This document shows positions 52,568 to 64,000 of a DNA stretch of 64,000 bases, one piece after another. Made by a program: the position numbers and the translations under genes. Under the pieces are notes generated by a model. That model was not told the origin of the DNA and ran no database searches. It worked only from the letters and a program-made list of their open reading frames with translations. Source of the stretch: Whalleya microplaca (Eukaryota > Ascomycota > Sordariomycetes > Xylariales > Xylariaceae); NCBI GenBank assembly GCA_022497155.1, contig MU385749.1, forward strand, positions 186,001 to 250,000, in the 5' to 3' direction. The stretch's first letter is position 1, and every line of letters starts with the position of its first letter.

Positions 52568-55500
52568 AAGCTGATGTCTTACGCGACATGACCTGATTGA
52601 TGGCTTCGACTACGATGGAGCTGCAATAGTAATCACGAGGTGCTTCTCTCGTTGCCTAAAGAAGAAAGTCAAATCCCGCCCATCGATCTCGGCCTTATCT
52701 ACCGCTCCATTATCTTCAAAGATCCTTCAAATGATTCCTACCTAACCTCTCTCTCTTTTCTTCTCGAGTCTCCCCATGAGTCACCACCTCGTCCGATTAC
52801 ACTATGGCTTTACTAATTCGTATACTCTTTCGTCCGACGGAACGTTCTACCACACTGGCGCCAGGGGTGATCATCTTGAAAGTTCAAGCCTGTATCTCGT
52901 CCTGCCTACTACCTATCACCACGGTATGCAAGCGGCTTCAAAAGACCCACAAAGTAACCACATTAACCTAGTCGACATTCACCAAGCCGTTCCCGGTGGA
53001 TACTGGTCCATTCAGTTTTGGCAAATCGATAAACGGCCGTAGAGGAGGTATTGCCGTGGATAGCCAGGCCATTCTGGACCTCGAGCCCAAAGTATTTCCC
53101 ATTGTCCTTGCATTGGTCCGCGTCTTGACCGCATTCATCTTGGCCAAATTCATAAATTTCTATTGCGGCCATGATCGTCCCCTTTTCCAGCAGTCCACCC
53201 AAACTGCTCTGTCTTATTCGGCATTGCCTGCGACGGACGTTGAATAAGACTTTAACATACCGGCTCCAGTTGATTATTAAACAAAGCGATGATACGTCCG
53301 ACGCAGCAGAGGGCTGTTGATTGGCGATGATGGAAGGCTAAAGAACCAAGGCTGACGCAAGAGGGCAGCTATAGGGTTCGTTGTCTCTATCAAAAAATGC
53401 AACATGGCTCCAGATGGCTGCCCTCCAGTTCGGAATGGAGGCGGGTCGAATCTCAGCTAATAGGGCTCAAAATCTTGATCAATAAGTAACTGACTCGCTG
53501 AAGAGCCGCAGAAATACAATTTCAGCCATTCAATTGTGGTTTCAACAGCCTGCACCGTCGATCGGTCATTCATAAATGACGAAAGTTACGCCAACGGGGT
53601 CCTTGCAGGTTTCATGGGTGTGTTCAGCCCGGTCTCGTGCATCTACAAAGTCATGTGTCAAAAATGACATGTCATCAAGTGCATGCTGCAAGGTGGGCCT
53701 GGCGAGCAATCAAACGTACAGTACCGTTCGACTATCGTGATATTCGAATGGCATGCAGCAGCACATCTTGCCGAGTCTTAAGTCCCACTCAACACAACAA
53801 TATCATTGGACTTCGAAGTCGTGCATCGGCGGCCACCATCCAGGTCAAACCCAGATCCATAAACTTGTCAGTCACTTTGATCAGCTCTTACCGCCAACCC
53901 AGTCCAAAATAAGACGTCGATCTTGGGTACATCTAAGTGAACAGCGCTGCTGGGATCAACGACAATGCGTGTTTATCATGCGTTTATCATCAGACGGCTC
54001 AAGTGAGCTATCCGATCTCAGATTTGCGTCGGCATGTCTTATACATCTCATACGCTCGAGAAAAGGATAGATTGGTATTCACTTGCTATGGCAGAATCCA
54101 ACCGGTGTCGGCGGAAGGCGGCCAAAAAATGATTGAACGGCGCAATGACACCGGTGTGGCGGGCCCTGGACGAATTCAGGGCTTCACCCCTGTTTCTATT
54201 ACAATTCCACTTCTTTGAAAGGAAGGTTTGGCAACACCAAGGTCACTTGCAGACTACCGTACCATTACGCCGGGACGAATCATCGGAAAAAGAAAGCCTC
54301 TTAAAAAATTCCAGTAAAAGCTTACTTCGTACGTGCCGTTATATTGACAAGGATTGTATGTATCACAATGAATGCTGAAAGGCTTGAGACCTTCTACCTA
54401 GTCAATGCTACCAATGCTGTCGGCGTCGAGACAAAATCGACAGTTATTTTATCAGTCGTTTTTTACAAGAAATGAGCTGCAGTCTAATAGTGTTTCAAGG
54501 GAACTCCCGTTCCGCCACCCGAGATTCTGTCGGCACCGAGTCAAGACAACAATGGCATTACTCCGTATAGCTAGTCAAATACAGCATATTCAGGCCTGGG
54601 ACAGAGACGTTACTCACAACGCTTGCTTGGGCTGATCGTTTCGTACAACATAACGGAAGTTTCCCTCTCTAAGGTGCACAACATTTCATTTATATACTCT
54701 CCGCGAGATATAACTATACCGGATCTGGATGCGTCAAACAATACCCTACATATTGCATATGCAGCGTCGAATGGTAACCAGGTCAGCCTTCGTCGCACAG
54801 CAGAGGGGCATTAAGCTTCTAGAACTACCAAGGTAGGTATGGAATTACGAAATAAACGTACGTAGTTAATCAGTCCTCGACCCCCGCTTTAAGATTGGGC
54901 TGCCATTGAATTGCCATGACTAACGTAAGGCAATATAAATCTTAATATAGGAAACCCCTGAATTCGATATAATACAAAAGTTGCTGACTCAACCGAGCAA
55001 TGCTATTCGGCCACTTTAAACCAACGTATCGATACCGCTCTACTGTTATCAATTCAACTCCTAGCTAACATACGAACGCACGTTATTTGTTCACATGCCA
55101 CCCGATAGTTCAATACGCCCTGAAATGCTGCAATATAACTGTTTCCTCCAGTGCCTCTGCTATGTCTCAGCTGGTACGCGCCAAGGTTTCTGGGCTTCTT
55201 GACATGACCCTGTGATACAAGGTTGCTATGACATGAGGCGCTGACCAGTGTAATGCTGACAGTTGAAAAGCAATGTTTTTTTCTCCCGTGATTAACCTAT
55301 CGCGGCTACGAACTCTACACCGACACCTGTTCGCGTTGCCGAGACAGCCGTCACGTATACCTAATAACTTGCACGGTGCAGGATTATTTTCAAACAATCC
55401 GTGTCTTTTTCGGCTATCTATATAGCGGCATTAACGCGTATTTAGAATTCCTTGCGGACTTGATAGACATTCGGCTCTGTCGGCCGTCCAATGCTGGTCC

Positions 55501-58224
55501 GGCCGCGAGTCAATTCCCTATATCATGGCATTGCTCCGTCCGCGTACGTCGGTTTGCCTTATGGAGCAATAGTTCACGGGTAGGAGGCTACGCTGGGTTG
55601 TAAATCCAGATCCCTGAAGCTCCCTATTAGCTAACGCTTCTGCATGGGCGGGATGCAACGGCTCCGAAGGCAAAGACAAGGTAAAAAGATCTCCGAAGCC
55701 GAGATGACAGGTCAAAGATCAACGAACCATTCAGACAGCTGCAAACTCTAGCCACACAAGTAAATCTTAACAAGCCAACAGCGGCAAGGCCGCATATACA
55801 AACTTGCAGCAGCCAAACTGCCAGAGATGAAAAAAAATACGACAGATGGCTGTCTATATCAGATGTAGTAATGCCTGTCCCGCTCCTGCATCTGCAGCGG
55901 AAAGCATCGCCGGGACATGGGGATAAGTGCCGAACACCGCTTTGTGCATATTACATATATACACACGACATATACCTATATGTAAATGTATGTATAGTAT
56001 ATTACATACATGCATACATATATATACATACATTTATATATATATAAACTGTCAAAATCTATCGAAAGCCACACAAGCACCAAGAGCAGCTAGGTTAGCC
56101 CCAGCCCGGAACCCGCCTGCGCGGTGGCAGCCGCAGCGGCCCAACGATCAGCTGTCTCGGGCATATCAAGGGAGAGGCGGACGACCTCAGAGCCCATTGA
56201 TTGATTCCTCGTCCCGTTGCTCTCCTGCCCAAACGCTCGGAAAGCCGCAGACCCAAGAGGCGCGTCGCGGTCCGACTCTCGGTTTGCATGGTATGGTGGT
56301 ACAGCACGCTCTATTGCTCTCGGCTTACATGATATCTACCTACATGATATCTACCGTGCTATTAGGTAGCCCTCTTTCCGCCTCGATCGCGCACATGGGT
56401 AAAGGGGCTTGACAGGGGCAAAGTAGTTTGACAGATTTGTACCTGTCTGTCTATTTGTCCGGTTTGCCTCATTCTACCATACTATATATGCCTAATCCTT
56501 TTATGGCGAGATAATGAGTTACGGCTTACGAACTAGGAAGAGAAAAAGAAAAGGGGGCTAAACTGCTGACCCAATCTAGCCAGTCTAAGCACTTGACTAA
56601 CTCGGTTTTCTTCTCGAGCTGGAATAGGAATTAATACCGAGATTATCTTCCAGTTACGCTATAAAACAATTTAATAAAAAGAAATATTTTTTATATATTG
56701 AACAAGACTATAGACTATAGACGTATCACTATATGCTATATTCTTTTTCTATTTTATAGTTCGAACCCTCCTCCCCCCCTGTTTGCTCGCTTGTCTCCGT
56801 CGACGTCAGCATCGGATATCAAGATCAACGTCTAAGACAACCTCTATTCAGAATACAAACTCGAAAGGAGCTACATACCTACCTACCTCATCCGGAGCCA
56901 GTACTTAGCTGAATTAGTCGATCAGTTTGCTTGACCTACAGCTCAACTTTACATATCCGGCAGATTTTGCCCCAACTCTACAACAGGATAGCTATATAGA
57001 GCCTAACCTAAGGAACAGCTAGCCTACGTGAGTAACCTAACCTACAGAGCTGCTGTCCGGTGGGGCTGGTACTACATCATACCCCTAACCTAGGTCGGTA
57101 GGCAGCTCCCCGCGGGTTTGTACGTTATGTATGTATGTATGTATATGCATGCACGCATATAAACACCGCGAGCGTCTCACAGCTTGCGTATATTGACAGG
57201 GCATAAAACCAAGATAATAAAGGGAGTCGGTAGGTAACACATCGTGAACTAGTGCTGCCCAGCTAACAAGCTGGGCGCAGACGGGCAGGCAGCCAGGCAG
57301 CCTGATAGATACGTAGATAGACCAGACAGATGATCGGCCTGGCACACAAACACACACGACACGCGCGCCCGCGCAGACAAGCAAAGTGAAGATCAGCGTT
57401 CTATGAAGCCATCGACGGGTCTATTGTGAGATGCAGATATCTATCTAAATGCTCCTATCAATGCAATATCCGTAATCTCCTCCTCTCCCCCCTTCCCCAA
57501 ACACACCGCGCGGCCTCGCTTGTCGAGTCTCGCGATTGGTGGTGCGTAGAATGCGTATACGTATGAGATGGATGGAGTGATGCAAAATCGAGTTAAAGTC
57601 AGTAACACGAGACCAGCAATGATGAAGCATGGCCAGTGTTCCGGGTATCCCTAATCGCTCAATGAAATGAAAAGAACGCCATGCTGCCTGCTCATGCCGA
57701 CCCCCAACAGAAGATAAAAGGTTTTTCCTCAAAAAAATAATGAAAATAAAACGCGACAAGTCGATGCGGTCATACAATTCAAGACCATCTGATAATGCTG
57801 GCTCATTCCAGCACCCAGGGTACGACCGCCTGCTGCCGTGCAGCCATGTTGTATACCTTGCAAGTTGCACCCGGAAACAATCTCCCCTATGCCAGAAAGT
57901 AATTGCAGTGATGCCCAACCCCCGTTTCCCTTACACAGTTTATCTCGAAATTTTTTCGCCGGTTGCCCGCTTTCCCGTTCTTGTTTTAATACACCATGCC
58001 AACTGCGTGGCTGAAATCAGTAGATGACGAGTCGTTTTAGACTCGGGAGACAAAAGAAAAGTGTATGATGAGGTAAAAAAGAAGAAATCATAGTCTATGC
58101 AGAGTTGGCAGCTGAAGTGCGGCTGCATCAACGGCAAGCGGCCTTGCGTCCGCAATCCCGTGACACTGAACACGACAGCTGTCTCCCTATTACGTCCGAC
58201 TTCGGTTGTTTCCATAATCACTGG

Positions 58225-60928
58225 TCAGTGGTATTTGTAGTTTTTTGTAATACGGACCAGAAGAACGCCTTGGGTTTTGTTACCGTTGGCGTCGAGGAGG
58301 TGGATGAAGCGGGAGCCCGTTGCCAGGCGGTCAAGGCGGATGCATGCCCAAGCGGCAAAGGGGTCACGGAGAGACACTAGCCGCGACTTATCATCTTCGA
58401 CTTTAAACCTAAATAGAGAAATGTTGGTCAGCCAGGGGTATTATTCGAATGATATAAGGTTTTATTAGGTAAAGCATCAGCACGTCAGTTCCACAACTAG
58501 TGAACGATGGGAGATAAGAAAGAGTCAGAAGGGAAGGTGGACGATCAGAAAGAGCGACGAATCTACTGCGCTCAGGCACTTGCTCCGTCATCGCCGGTAA
58601 CCATGGAGGCGCCGGCTATGGGCTGTCATATATCAACAGTCCATTTCCGTTGCTTGTCGGGTCACTGCACATGCCAACGCAGTTGCTTGTCCTTGACAGG
58701 TTGCCGCACGTGGATCATTGGTCATATGCAGGAGAGAGATCCGGCCGCTCGGAACCTGTATGTGGGCAGCCGGTAGAAGGCCGATAGAGGGATGACTAGA
58801 AACGAAAATACGACGGGAGGGTTAGGATGGTAAATATCCTTACCTGACGAAGCTGAGCTGTTCCACTACATTCTGGAGGCCCATGAAATGAAGTTCATTT
58901 TTCTCGGTATCGAAGTCTGGGTGGTCTGTCTTACCAGCCCCCGTCTTCTGTTTGCATTCAGGCTCGCGCACCCTGCCGCCTCCTTCAATAAAAGCTCCAG
59001 ACCGATCTTCTACCCTCTCAACGTGCAGTTCGCACTTAACCAAGGGTCGGAAAGATCGTACGTTGTCGCTGCTAGCACCCTCAGGCAGCGGAATGTGCTG
59101 GCCCGCGAGCACATTGATGATTAGATCCATTGAGCGCTGAGGAATAGCAGTGTCTTGCGAAGCAGGCCATTCTTCGCTGCGGTAACCCGGTGGCTTGAGA
59201 ACCCAGCCATTCTCGCCTGAAAACATGGCCTCGTTAAGCATCATGCCTTCGTCCCATGACTGCCAATTCATCGCGACCATCTGGACACCCTTGCGCCAGA
59301 ATTGGGATGGATCGAGATTTGACGAGTCGAACCGAAGGCCTTTGGGATAGGCACGCATAAAGTAATGACGATTGTGGTAGAACAGCTCATCGTGTTTGGA
59401 AGTCAAAAGCTCCAATATCTTCGATTCGCTTATAGAGAAGATATGCGATGGAACCTTAGCAGCTGGCGATTCGAAGTTGTTGAAATGTTCGCTGTGCGTG
59501 TAAATGGCAAGAGCACTCAGACTCTCACATATGGGTACTTTGGGTTTCTTGTTACTTGAAGAGCCGGGCCTGTCATCTTCTGACCCGGATGCGTCATCGT
59601 CGATCGTAGAGTTTGGAGACAGTGTTGTCGACATGGTCGCTGATCCATCTAAGCTTGACGATGCTTTCTTGACCTTGACAAGTATCTTGTTCAGCAGGTC
59701 CTCCAGCCTCGGCATTCGACCAGTTGGGCAAGTATCGTGGGGTTCTTCAACTAGTACACCTGCCCATTCTTCTTTCATAATTTGGACCATGGTCTCCTGT
59801 TGCTCCTGGTCGGCATGGACTTCCAAACTAACAATGATGGGCAAGTTGGTCGTTTCAAAAGCCACTTCGCGGATTGCTTTACAAACTTCGCGAAATCCGA
59901 CGGGTGCGGTAAGTGTATATCCATGCATGACAATTGGTTCATCTCGAGGTAACGACGGCCTAGATCTAACAGATAAACGATCCGTGTCAATTCTGTCTGC
60001 CATAACAGCTGGATCGAGGGTGGCACCGCACTCCCGGCCAAATGGCGGTGGTACTAGCTCAGACTTGCTGCATCGTGGGCTGTGACTGTGAACCTTGTCA
60101 ACACCTAACATATGCCTCGTTTGTTCGATTTTCTCCTCTAAGGTCCCCTTCAATTGAGCTGCGGCGCTATGTAGACTGCCTCCTGAGAGGTGGCGAGCAT
60201 GCTCCAATTTTGCGCCTGGCTTGTTTGATGCTTCTCTCGAGCCCTCTGGGCTTGAGCTTGGGGACTCTCCATCCCATACGTCTATCTCGACACACCTGCA
60301 CCCTCTGCGAAGAACGCGTCTATACGCGTCTGCCGTGCTCCGCCCTGATAATTGATTGCCAGACAAGTATGTGTTGTGACTGCTGCTTATGAAATAGTTG
60401 CTGAGTGGCTTCGAGAGATCTTTGTCTCGGACCGGGGCCGGCTTTTCTGCCCCTAGTCCAAACTGAAGCCACCATACCTCGAGGAACTTCTCAAACTTAT
60501 ATTTCTCCTCAGTCAACATCAATATCGGGTTGGTCTCGCCCTGAGATGACTCGAGGAAAACGGCAAATTTCTGGCGGGACAGCGTAGATTCTGGGTAGCG
60601 TAATGAATCGTAGATTTTTCGTAAATGTCGTTGAATGGAGGCACTTAAGTAGATATCCTTCCCGTCTGCAGTTCCGTCGCCTTGGAAATGTATGGCAGTG
60701 GGCATCATGAACGAGGCTAGATCAATTGCCCGCTTGAGCGCCTTGATCGAATAGCCTCCATTTCCAGGGTTCAGCGTAAAACGGCGCCGCATCGTGGTCG
60801 CGTCGGTCGATCGTTTTCGCATCTGTCATAATACAGTCAGCATTCGCTTCATCAAGTTGTGACTCAAATGAAGAGTGAACTTGCTTCGGTCAGGATTATC
60901 TCTTCTGTGGACGTACCGTGAAGCACAT
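58225..60928 (-). CDS. plc-1: Phosphoinositide-specific phospholipase C
   Basis: Exons 60928-60917 (at least), 60822-58844 and 58408-58225. The 94-nt first intron (GTACGT...ACAG) and the 435-nt last intron (GTAAGG...TTTAG) both keep phase; at least 724 residues. The X box has the catalytic His in SSHNTYLSGNQLSGRS, the calcium ligands in CVEIDVWDG and SLEVH, and the second His in VMHGYTLT. The Y box has FMRAYPKGLRFDSSN with the substrate-binding Arg, QMVAMNWQSWDEGMMLN and GWVLKPPGY. A C2 domain ends in LSFVRFKVEDD (across the splice) and TQGVLLVRI. It cleaves PIP2 to IP3 and diacylglycerol. The 5' end is uncertain: the frame is open to about 61105 (GNSPVDSSEHPLHPNG...) without an ATG, so another upstream exon is likely. 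An EF-hand-like region precedes the X box. Confidence 0.93.
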
Positions 60929-62498
60929 GGAGCCAGCACTGAGCTGGCAAAGTTGAGTCAATGAAAATGTGGTTATCGTGTTGGTGCCCTGACCAGGTCG
61001 GCAAGGGGGTCGTAAGATACCATTAGGATGTAGGGGATGCTCCGAGCTGTCGACAGGGGAATTTCCTAAGACATTCGTGAGATTGTGCTCATAAAATGAC
61101 GACACATTTATGGCATGTCATAGGCAGAATGATGATAGGTACGTTAGGTGGGGAGTAGGGAGATTGAAAGCAGTGCAAAGTAGGATGGCGTAGGAGGTTC
61201 TGATATGCGAAATGCATGCAAGCAAACTTGAGTTGTAATCAAGTGAGACAGACAGACGACAGGCCAAGTTCAGCTAGGGCCAGCGAGCAGCCTCATCTCA
61301 ATCAATCCCAGAACAGGGGAATCGGTACTGCGTACATGGGGGGTAGACCCGCTAGAGCAGGCCCAGACCTGGCTTTTCCAGGTGAGCTGGTCCCTGGTTA
61401 AGCTTCTAATCCGTAGGGCTGTACGGAGTAACAAGTGATCTATCTATTCCGTAGTCTGCCGCCAAACAATGACTCTTGTGAGTCGGAAGAAAACCAGTCG
61501 AATGGGAATAGAGAGATGAAAAGAAACAAATGAGGGAACAACTCAGACGTTTATACAATGCCTGTCACGAGCATATGCGTTTGTGCCGTCGATAATGGCC
61601 ATAGTTCAGCTTTCAGGGGGGCTGAGTCTATCGGCTTTGACATGCTGTGAATGATACGCTGGTCAATTGGGCCCCCAATTGGCCCCCAAATGATGACTGC
61701 AGATGAATATTGCGACTTCGCAACTTCGGCAACCTCGTTGAAGAAGATGATAATCCCTTTGCAGGAGCTGAAACCAAACTTAATATCTTGACTTTCATAC
61801 TTATAGATTCCAGTAGATAGGAACAATGAAGGATAGGAGCTGACAAATCAGTCTCGAAGTGAAGAACAACCTTGGAAGATGGTTTTTTCAGTGAAACAAT
61901 GTGTATCGTTGTCGTAAGTTGGCCAATTGATCATCGCCATCACAGAATACCTGCCTTGGTGTTATTAGATGTATGTAGAAGGGTGAGTGGAGGGATGGTT
62001 AGCTGGTGGCTGTGCCATTTTGACATTGGGTCTTGTGGGCGTGCAGTTGCCATCTCAGGTGGAATGCGCTGTCCACTGTCCAAGCCGCCCATGTGTCTCA
62101 TTGCTGGCGGGTCGGTTCGATCTGACGACTTTGTAGAAATACTTGCATACTATTAGTAGAATGCGTGTCTAACAGTAAGGTAGTCTACTGTAAGGTACCG
62201 AGAGTCTAATTGGGTCGTCTAAACATAGTCGAACTTGGCAATGGCTACCGACTGAAACGACGTCACCGATCTGATCAAAGGCTCCACCTCCGCATTTGCA
62301 TACCTCTGCTACACGTTCCTGCCTAGGCAGATAGGTAGGCATTACCTGTCACAGCCACACAAGCGGGAAGCGCCGACTTCTCCAGATTCTCTTCCTCGCA
62401 CCGCCCTGCCCCCGGTCAACAACCACAAGGCTACCAAATGTGAAACGCACATCGTTCGCGCACCAGTTCGTCAGAGACAGATACAGATAGTCTAGATC
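60929..62498. other. Divergent intergenic region
   Basis: Upstream of both PLC (minus) and the cupin gene (plus). 60929-61105 is probably PLC coding sequence of an upstream exon (open minus-strand frame ending TTFSLTQLCQLSAGS). The remainder shows no supported gene; GGGCCCCCAATTGGCCCCCAA near 61668-61688 is a small direct repeat. Confidence 0.45.
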
Positions 62499-62879
62499 AT
62501 GTCGCAAAAGACCCGTAGAGACTACGAGGCCGAAGTTCGTTCGTGGGGGTTTCAGCATGTGTTTACCTGGACCGATGGGCCGTACGTAACCACACCAGCA
62601 CGCGAGCACACCGAAAGAGACAGGGGGAGAGTAGAGCTATAAAACATCTCGGAACGTGAGGCTGACAGAGGCGGCAGCAACGCACACTACCGACCCCATT
62701 CACACTCGGGGCTTACGACCCACTTGATTCTCAACGGTCAGCTCACCATCACCTATCCGAAAGATGCCCATCCTCAGAAGAAGACCTACTCCGTTGGTGA
62801 CCGGATCGATGTCGATGCCGGTCGCACTCACGAGGTCTGGATGGGCAGCGAGGGCTGTACCTATGTCATCGGCGAGTGA
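62499..62879 (+). CDS. Small single-domain cupin protein
   Basis: Two exons, 62499-62581 and 62669-62879, with an 87-nt intron (GTACGT...CTGACAG); phase 2 joins correctly and gives 97 residues. Neither exon alone is a long frame, and a 75-codon frame on the other strand masks it. The cupin motif 1 is HYRPHSHSGLTTHLILNGQL, with the metal-type His pair in PHSH, and motif 2 is GDRIDVDAGRTHEVWMG with a further His. One beta-barrel domain fits the length. Such small cupins bind a metal and act as dioxygenases, isomerases or binding proteins; I cannot name a substrate. No signal peptide is seen, so it should be cytosolic. Confidence 0.85.
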
Positions 62880-64000
62880 GTCGACAAGCTGTCTCAGTTT
62901 GCCACTCATTTCTGCCATGGTACACATGAGCCCGATGGACCCCTAGCTCCTTTCAGGTATAATCAGTAATTATAATGAATGAGATACGATAGTTATAATA
63001 GTTTATGTTCAAATTGAGATTGATATCACTAAAGCCAAGCAATCTCATTAACTTAGTGTCAAGATGAGTCTTGAGCTTAGCAGGCTTAGTTCCATCTCAC
63101 AGAATTCAGGTCATTACGGACGACTAGCTCTATACAACTTCAGTTAAAAGATTGTATGGTTCGCCGTATCATGTCAAGTTGAAATCTCTAGCTACCGAAA
63201 ATCTCATAATTCCTCATGATGAGTGCAAGAGTGAGAATATCTCATATCAACTCCAGCTGAGAATTTTACATACAAAGTAATAAGAGAAAGACATCTATGA
63301 GAGAGCTCTATCCAACATAATCGAAGGCCGCCAAACACAAATAATAAAGATCAATATCTGAAAACATGGGATAAAGTAATGAGAAGATCAATGGCTTCAT
63401 TGGCACACGGTGAAGCTATAGGGACAGAGCCACCTTTATATATAGACAATAACCACACATGGGCCTGCATTCAGTCGTATTGAGTATATTTCAATAACAT
63501 CTGCTCCAAAAAAAAAAAAAAAAAAAAAGGAATCAAATACTTGCTGTGTTCTAAATCTGCTAGCTCATATTAGTATAGTGGTGTGGTAGTGGTAGCGAAT
63601 ATGTGAAGAGAGTACAAAGGCTTCTCGTCCACGCTGCGTACATAAACAGCCAGCGTTAGCATCTTGATAATCAAGTATGATTTTCAGTGATAGCATAGAG
63701 GTTAGAAGATATTTCCATGAGAAGCACACCAAAATCTGTCACATACTCGCACAGGCGAGAGCACGTAGTGCTTAGGGCAAGCGTTTGGGGTGTAAAGTTT
63801 CCCAGAGCTCACTATGCCTAAAGGTAACAATCCTTCAAGTAAGGCTATTAGATTTGTATATCTATCTACGTATGAGGTTTGTCCTTAGAGATGAACGGAG
63901 ATGTGTCAAGCGACTAATAGTGTATAAAAAGTGAATGAGAATTATCTGACATGAGAAGATTTGCCTAGAGGGTGTTCATTCCAACTTTGTCATATCTTAC
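62880..64000. other. AT-rich right end with degraded repeat
   Basis: No gene. It includes the second copy of the dispersed repeat (63363-63505) and a 20-base poly-A run at about 63508-63528 directly after it. Confidence 0.5.
63363..63528 (+). repeat. Degraded dispersed repeat, copy 2 (LTR-like), with poly-A
   Basis: Matches 28381-28560 in order and orientation (ATGGGATAAAGTAATGAG, GGTGAAGCTATAGGG, TTTATATATA, TGAGTATATTTCAA). It ends with AATAACATCTGCTCC and a poly-A run. The run could be an LTR end next to a polypurine remnant or a retrotransposon tail. Confidence 0.5.

Larger units (their letters stand above)
48755..58224. other. 9.5 kb gene desert
   Basis: No gene I can support. Frames reach at most about 170 codons (50107-50628 minus), lack family motifs and do not chain through splice sites. 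Sequence features are TATG/CATA microsatellites (50940-51000, 51755-51802, 55990-56045, 57124-57150), a 15-bp minisatellite at 51812, tandem TAGGTATG words near 50945-50990, and AT-rich blocks. 52341-52567 has a faintly gene-like frame (see the relic entry). The pattern suggests old, mutated repeats. Confidence 0.5.

Noticed and set aside
53401..53460. tRNA-like T-arm words (GGTCGAATCTC) near 53447
   Set aside because: No matching acceptor stem, A box or anticodon arm could be built around it.

Overview
The window is a piece of a filamentous ascomycete (Pezizomycotina) nuclear genome, probably a Sordariomycete. Genes have short introns (mostly 43-154 nt) with GTRNGT donors, CTAAC-type branch sites and YAG acceptors. 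Other signs are a single-polypeptide mitochondrial ARG5,6-type arginine precursor, a lone dispersed 5S rRNA gene of the Neurospora type, an intron-bearing tRNA gene, and families typical of moulds (GH76 mannosidase, multi-WSC mucin, paraoxonase-like propeller, PI-PLC). The taxon is inferred from gene style, not from a search. All exon structures given here were assembled by hand from reading frame, splice consensus and phase.

Layout. 0-7 kb: a small single-pass membrane protein (minus), a 4.4 kb gene-poor stretch, then a membrane-anchored coiled-coil protein (plus). 7.3-9.4 kb: a DCW1/DFG5-type GH76 cell-wall protein (minus). 13.1-14.1 kb: the exocytic v-SNARE synaptobrevin (plus). 15.1-16.6 kb: a paraoxonase/SMP-30-like propeller (minus). 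20.5-25.1 kb: two adjacent amino-acid genes in the same direction, acetylglutamate kinase/AGPR (ARG5,6) and aspartate-semialdehyde dehydrogenase (HOM2). 26.5 kb: a tRNA-Pro(AGG) gene with two insertions. 29.2-30.5 kb: an isolated O-methyltransferase (minus). 33.0-34.5 kb: a PKA-type AGC kinase (minus). 36.1-39.6 kb: a GRAM/TBC/EF-hand Rab-GAP of the Gyp2/Mdr1 type (plus). 40.5-46.8 kb: a predicted 2,003-residue WSC-mucin surface protein (plus). 48.7 kb: a 5S rRNA gene (minus). 48.8-58.2 kb: a gene desert with microsatellites and one minisatellite. 58.2-60.9 kb: PI-specific phospholipase C (minus). 62.5-62.9 kb: a 97-residue cupin (plus). The right end carries a degraded repeat also found at 28.4 kb.

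Together the genes are ordinary core-genome functions (amino-acid synthesis, vesicle traffic, cAMP and phosphoinositide signalling, wall assembly) separated by long gene-poor spacers; no biosynthetic cluster is visible. The most striking object is the tRNA-Pro gene. Besides a normal 17-nt intron after position 37, it carries a 54-nt insert exactly between D-arm positions 21 and 22 that has every mark of a spliceosomal intron (GTAAGT, CTAAC, CAG). Removing both inserts leaves a textbook tRNA-Pro. Other points of note are a propeller enzyme lacking the paraoxonase His dyad, a secreted mucin ending in an RDEL tetrapeptide, and a coiled-coil gene whose first intron, if retained, encodes a hydrophobic tail.
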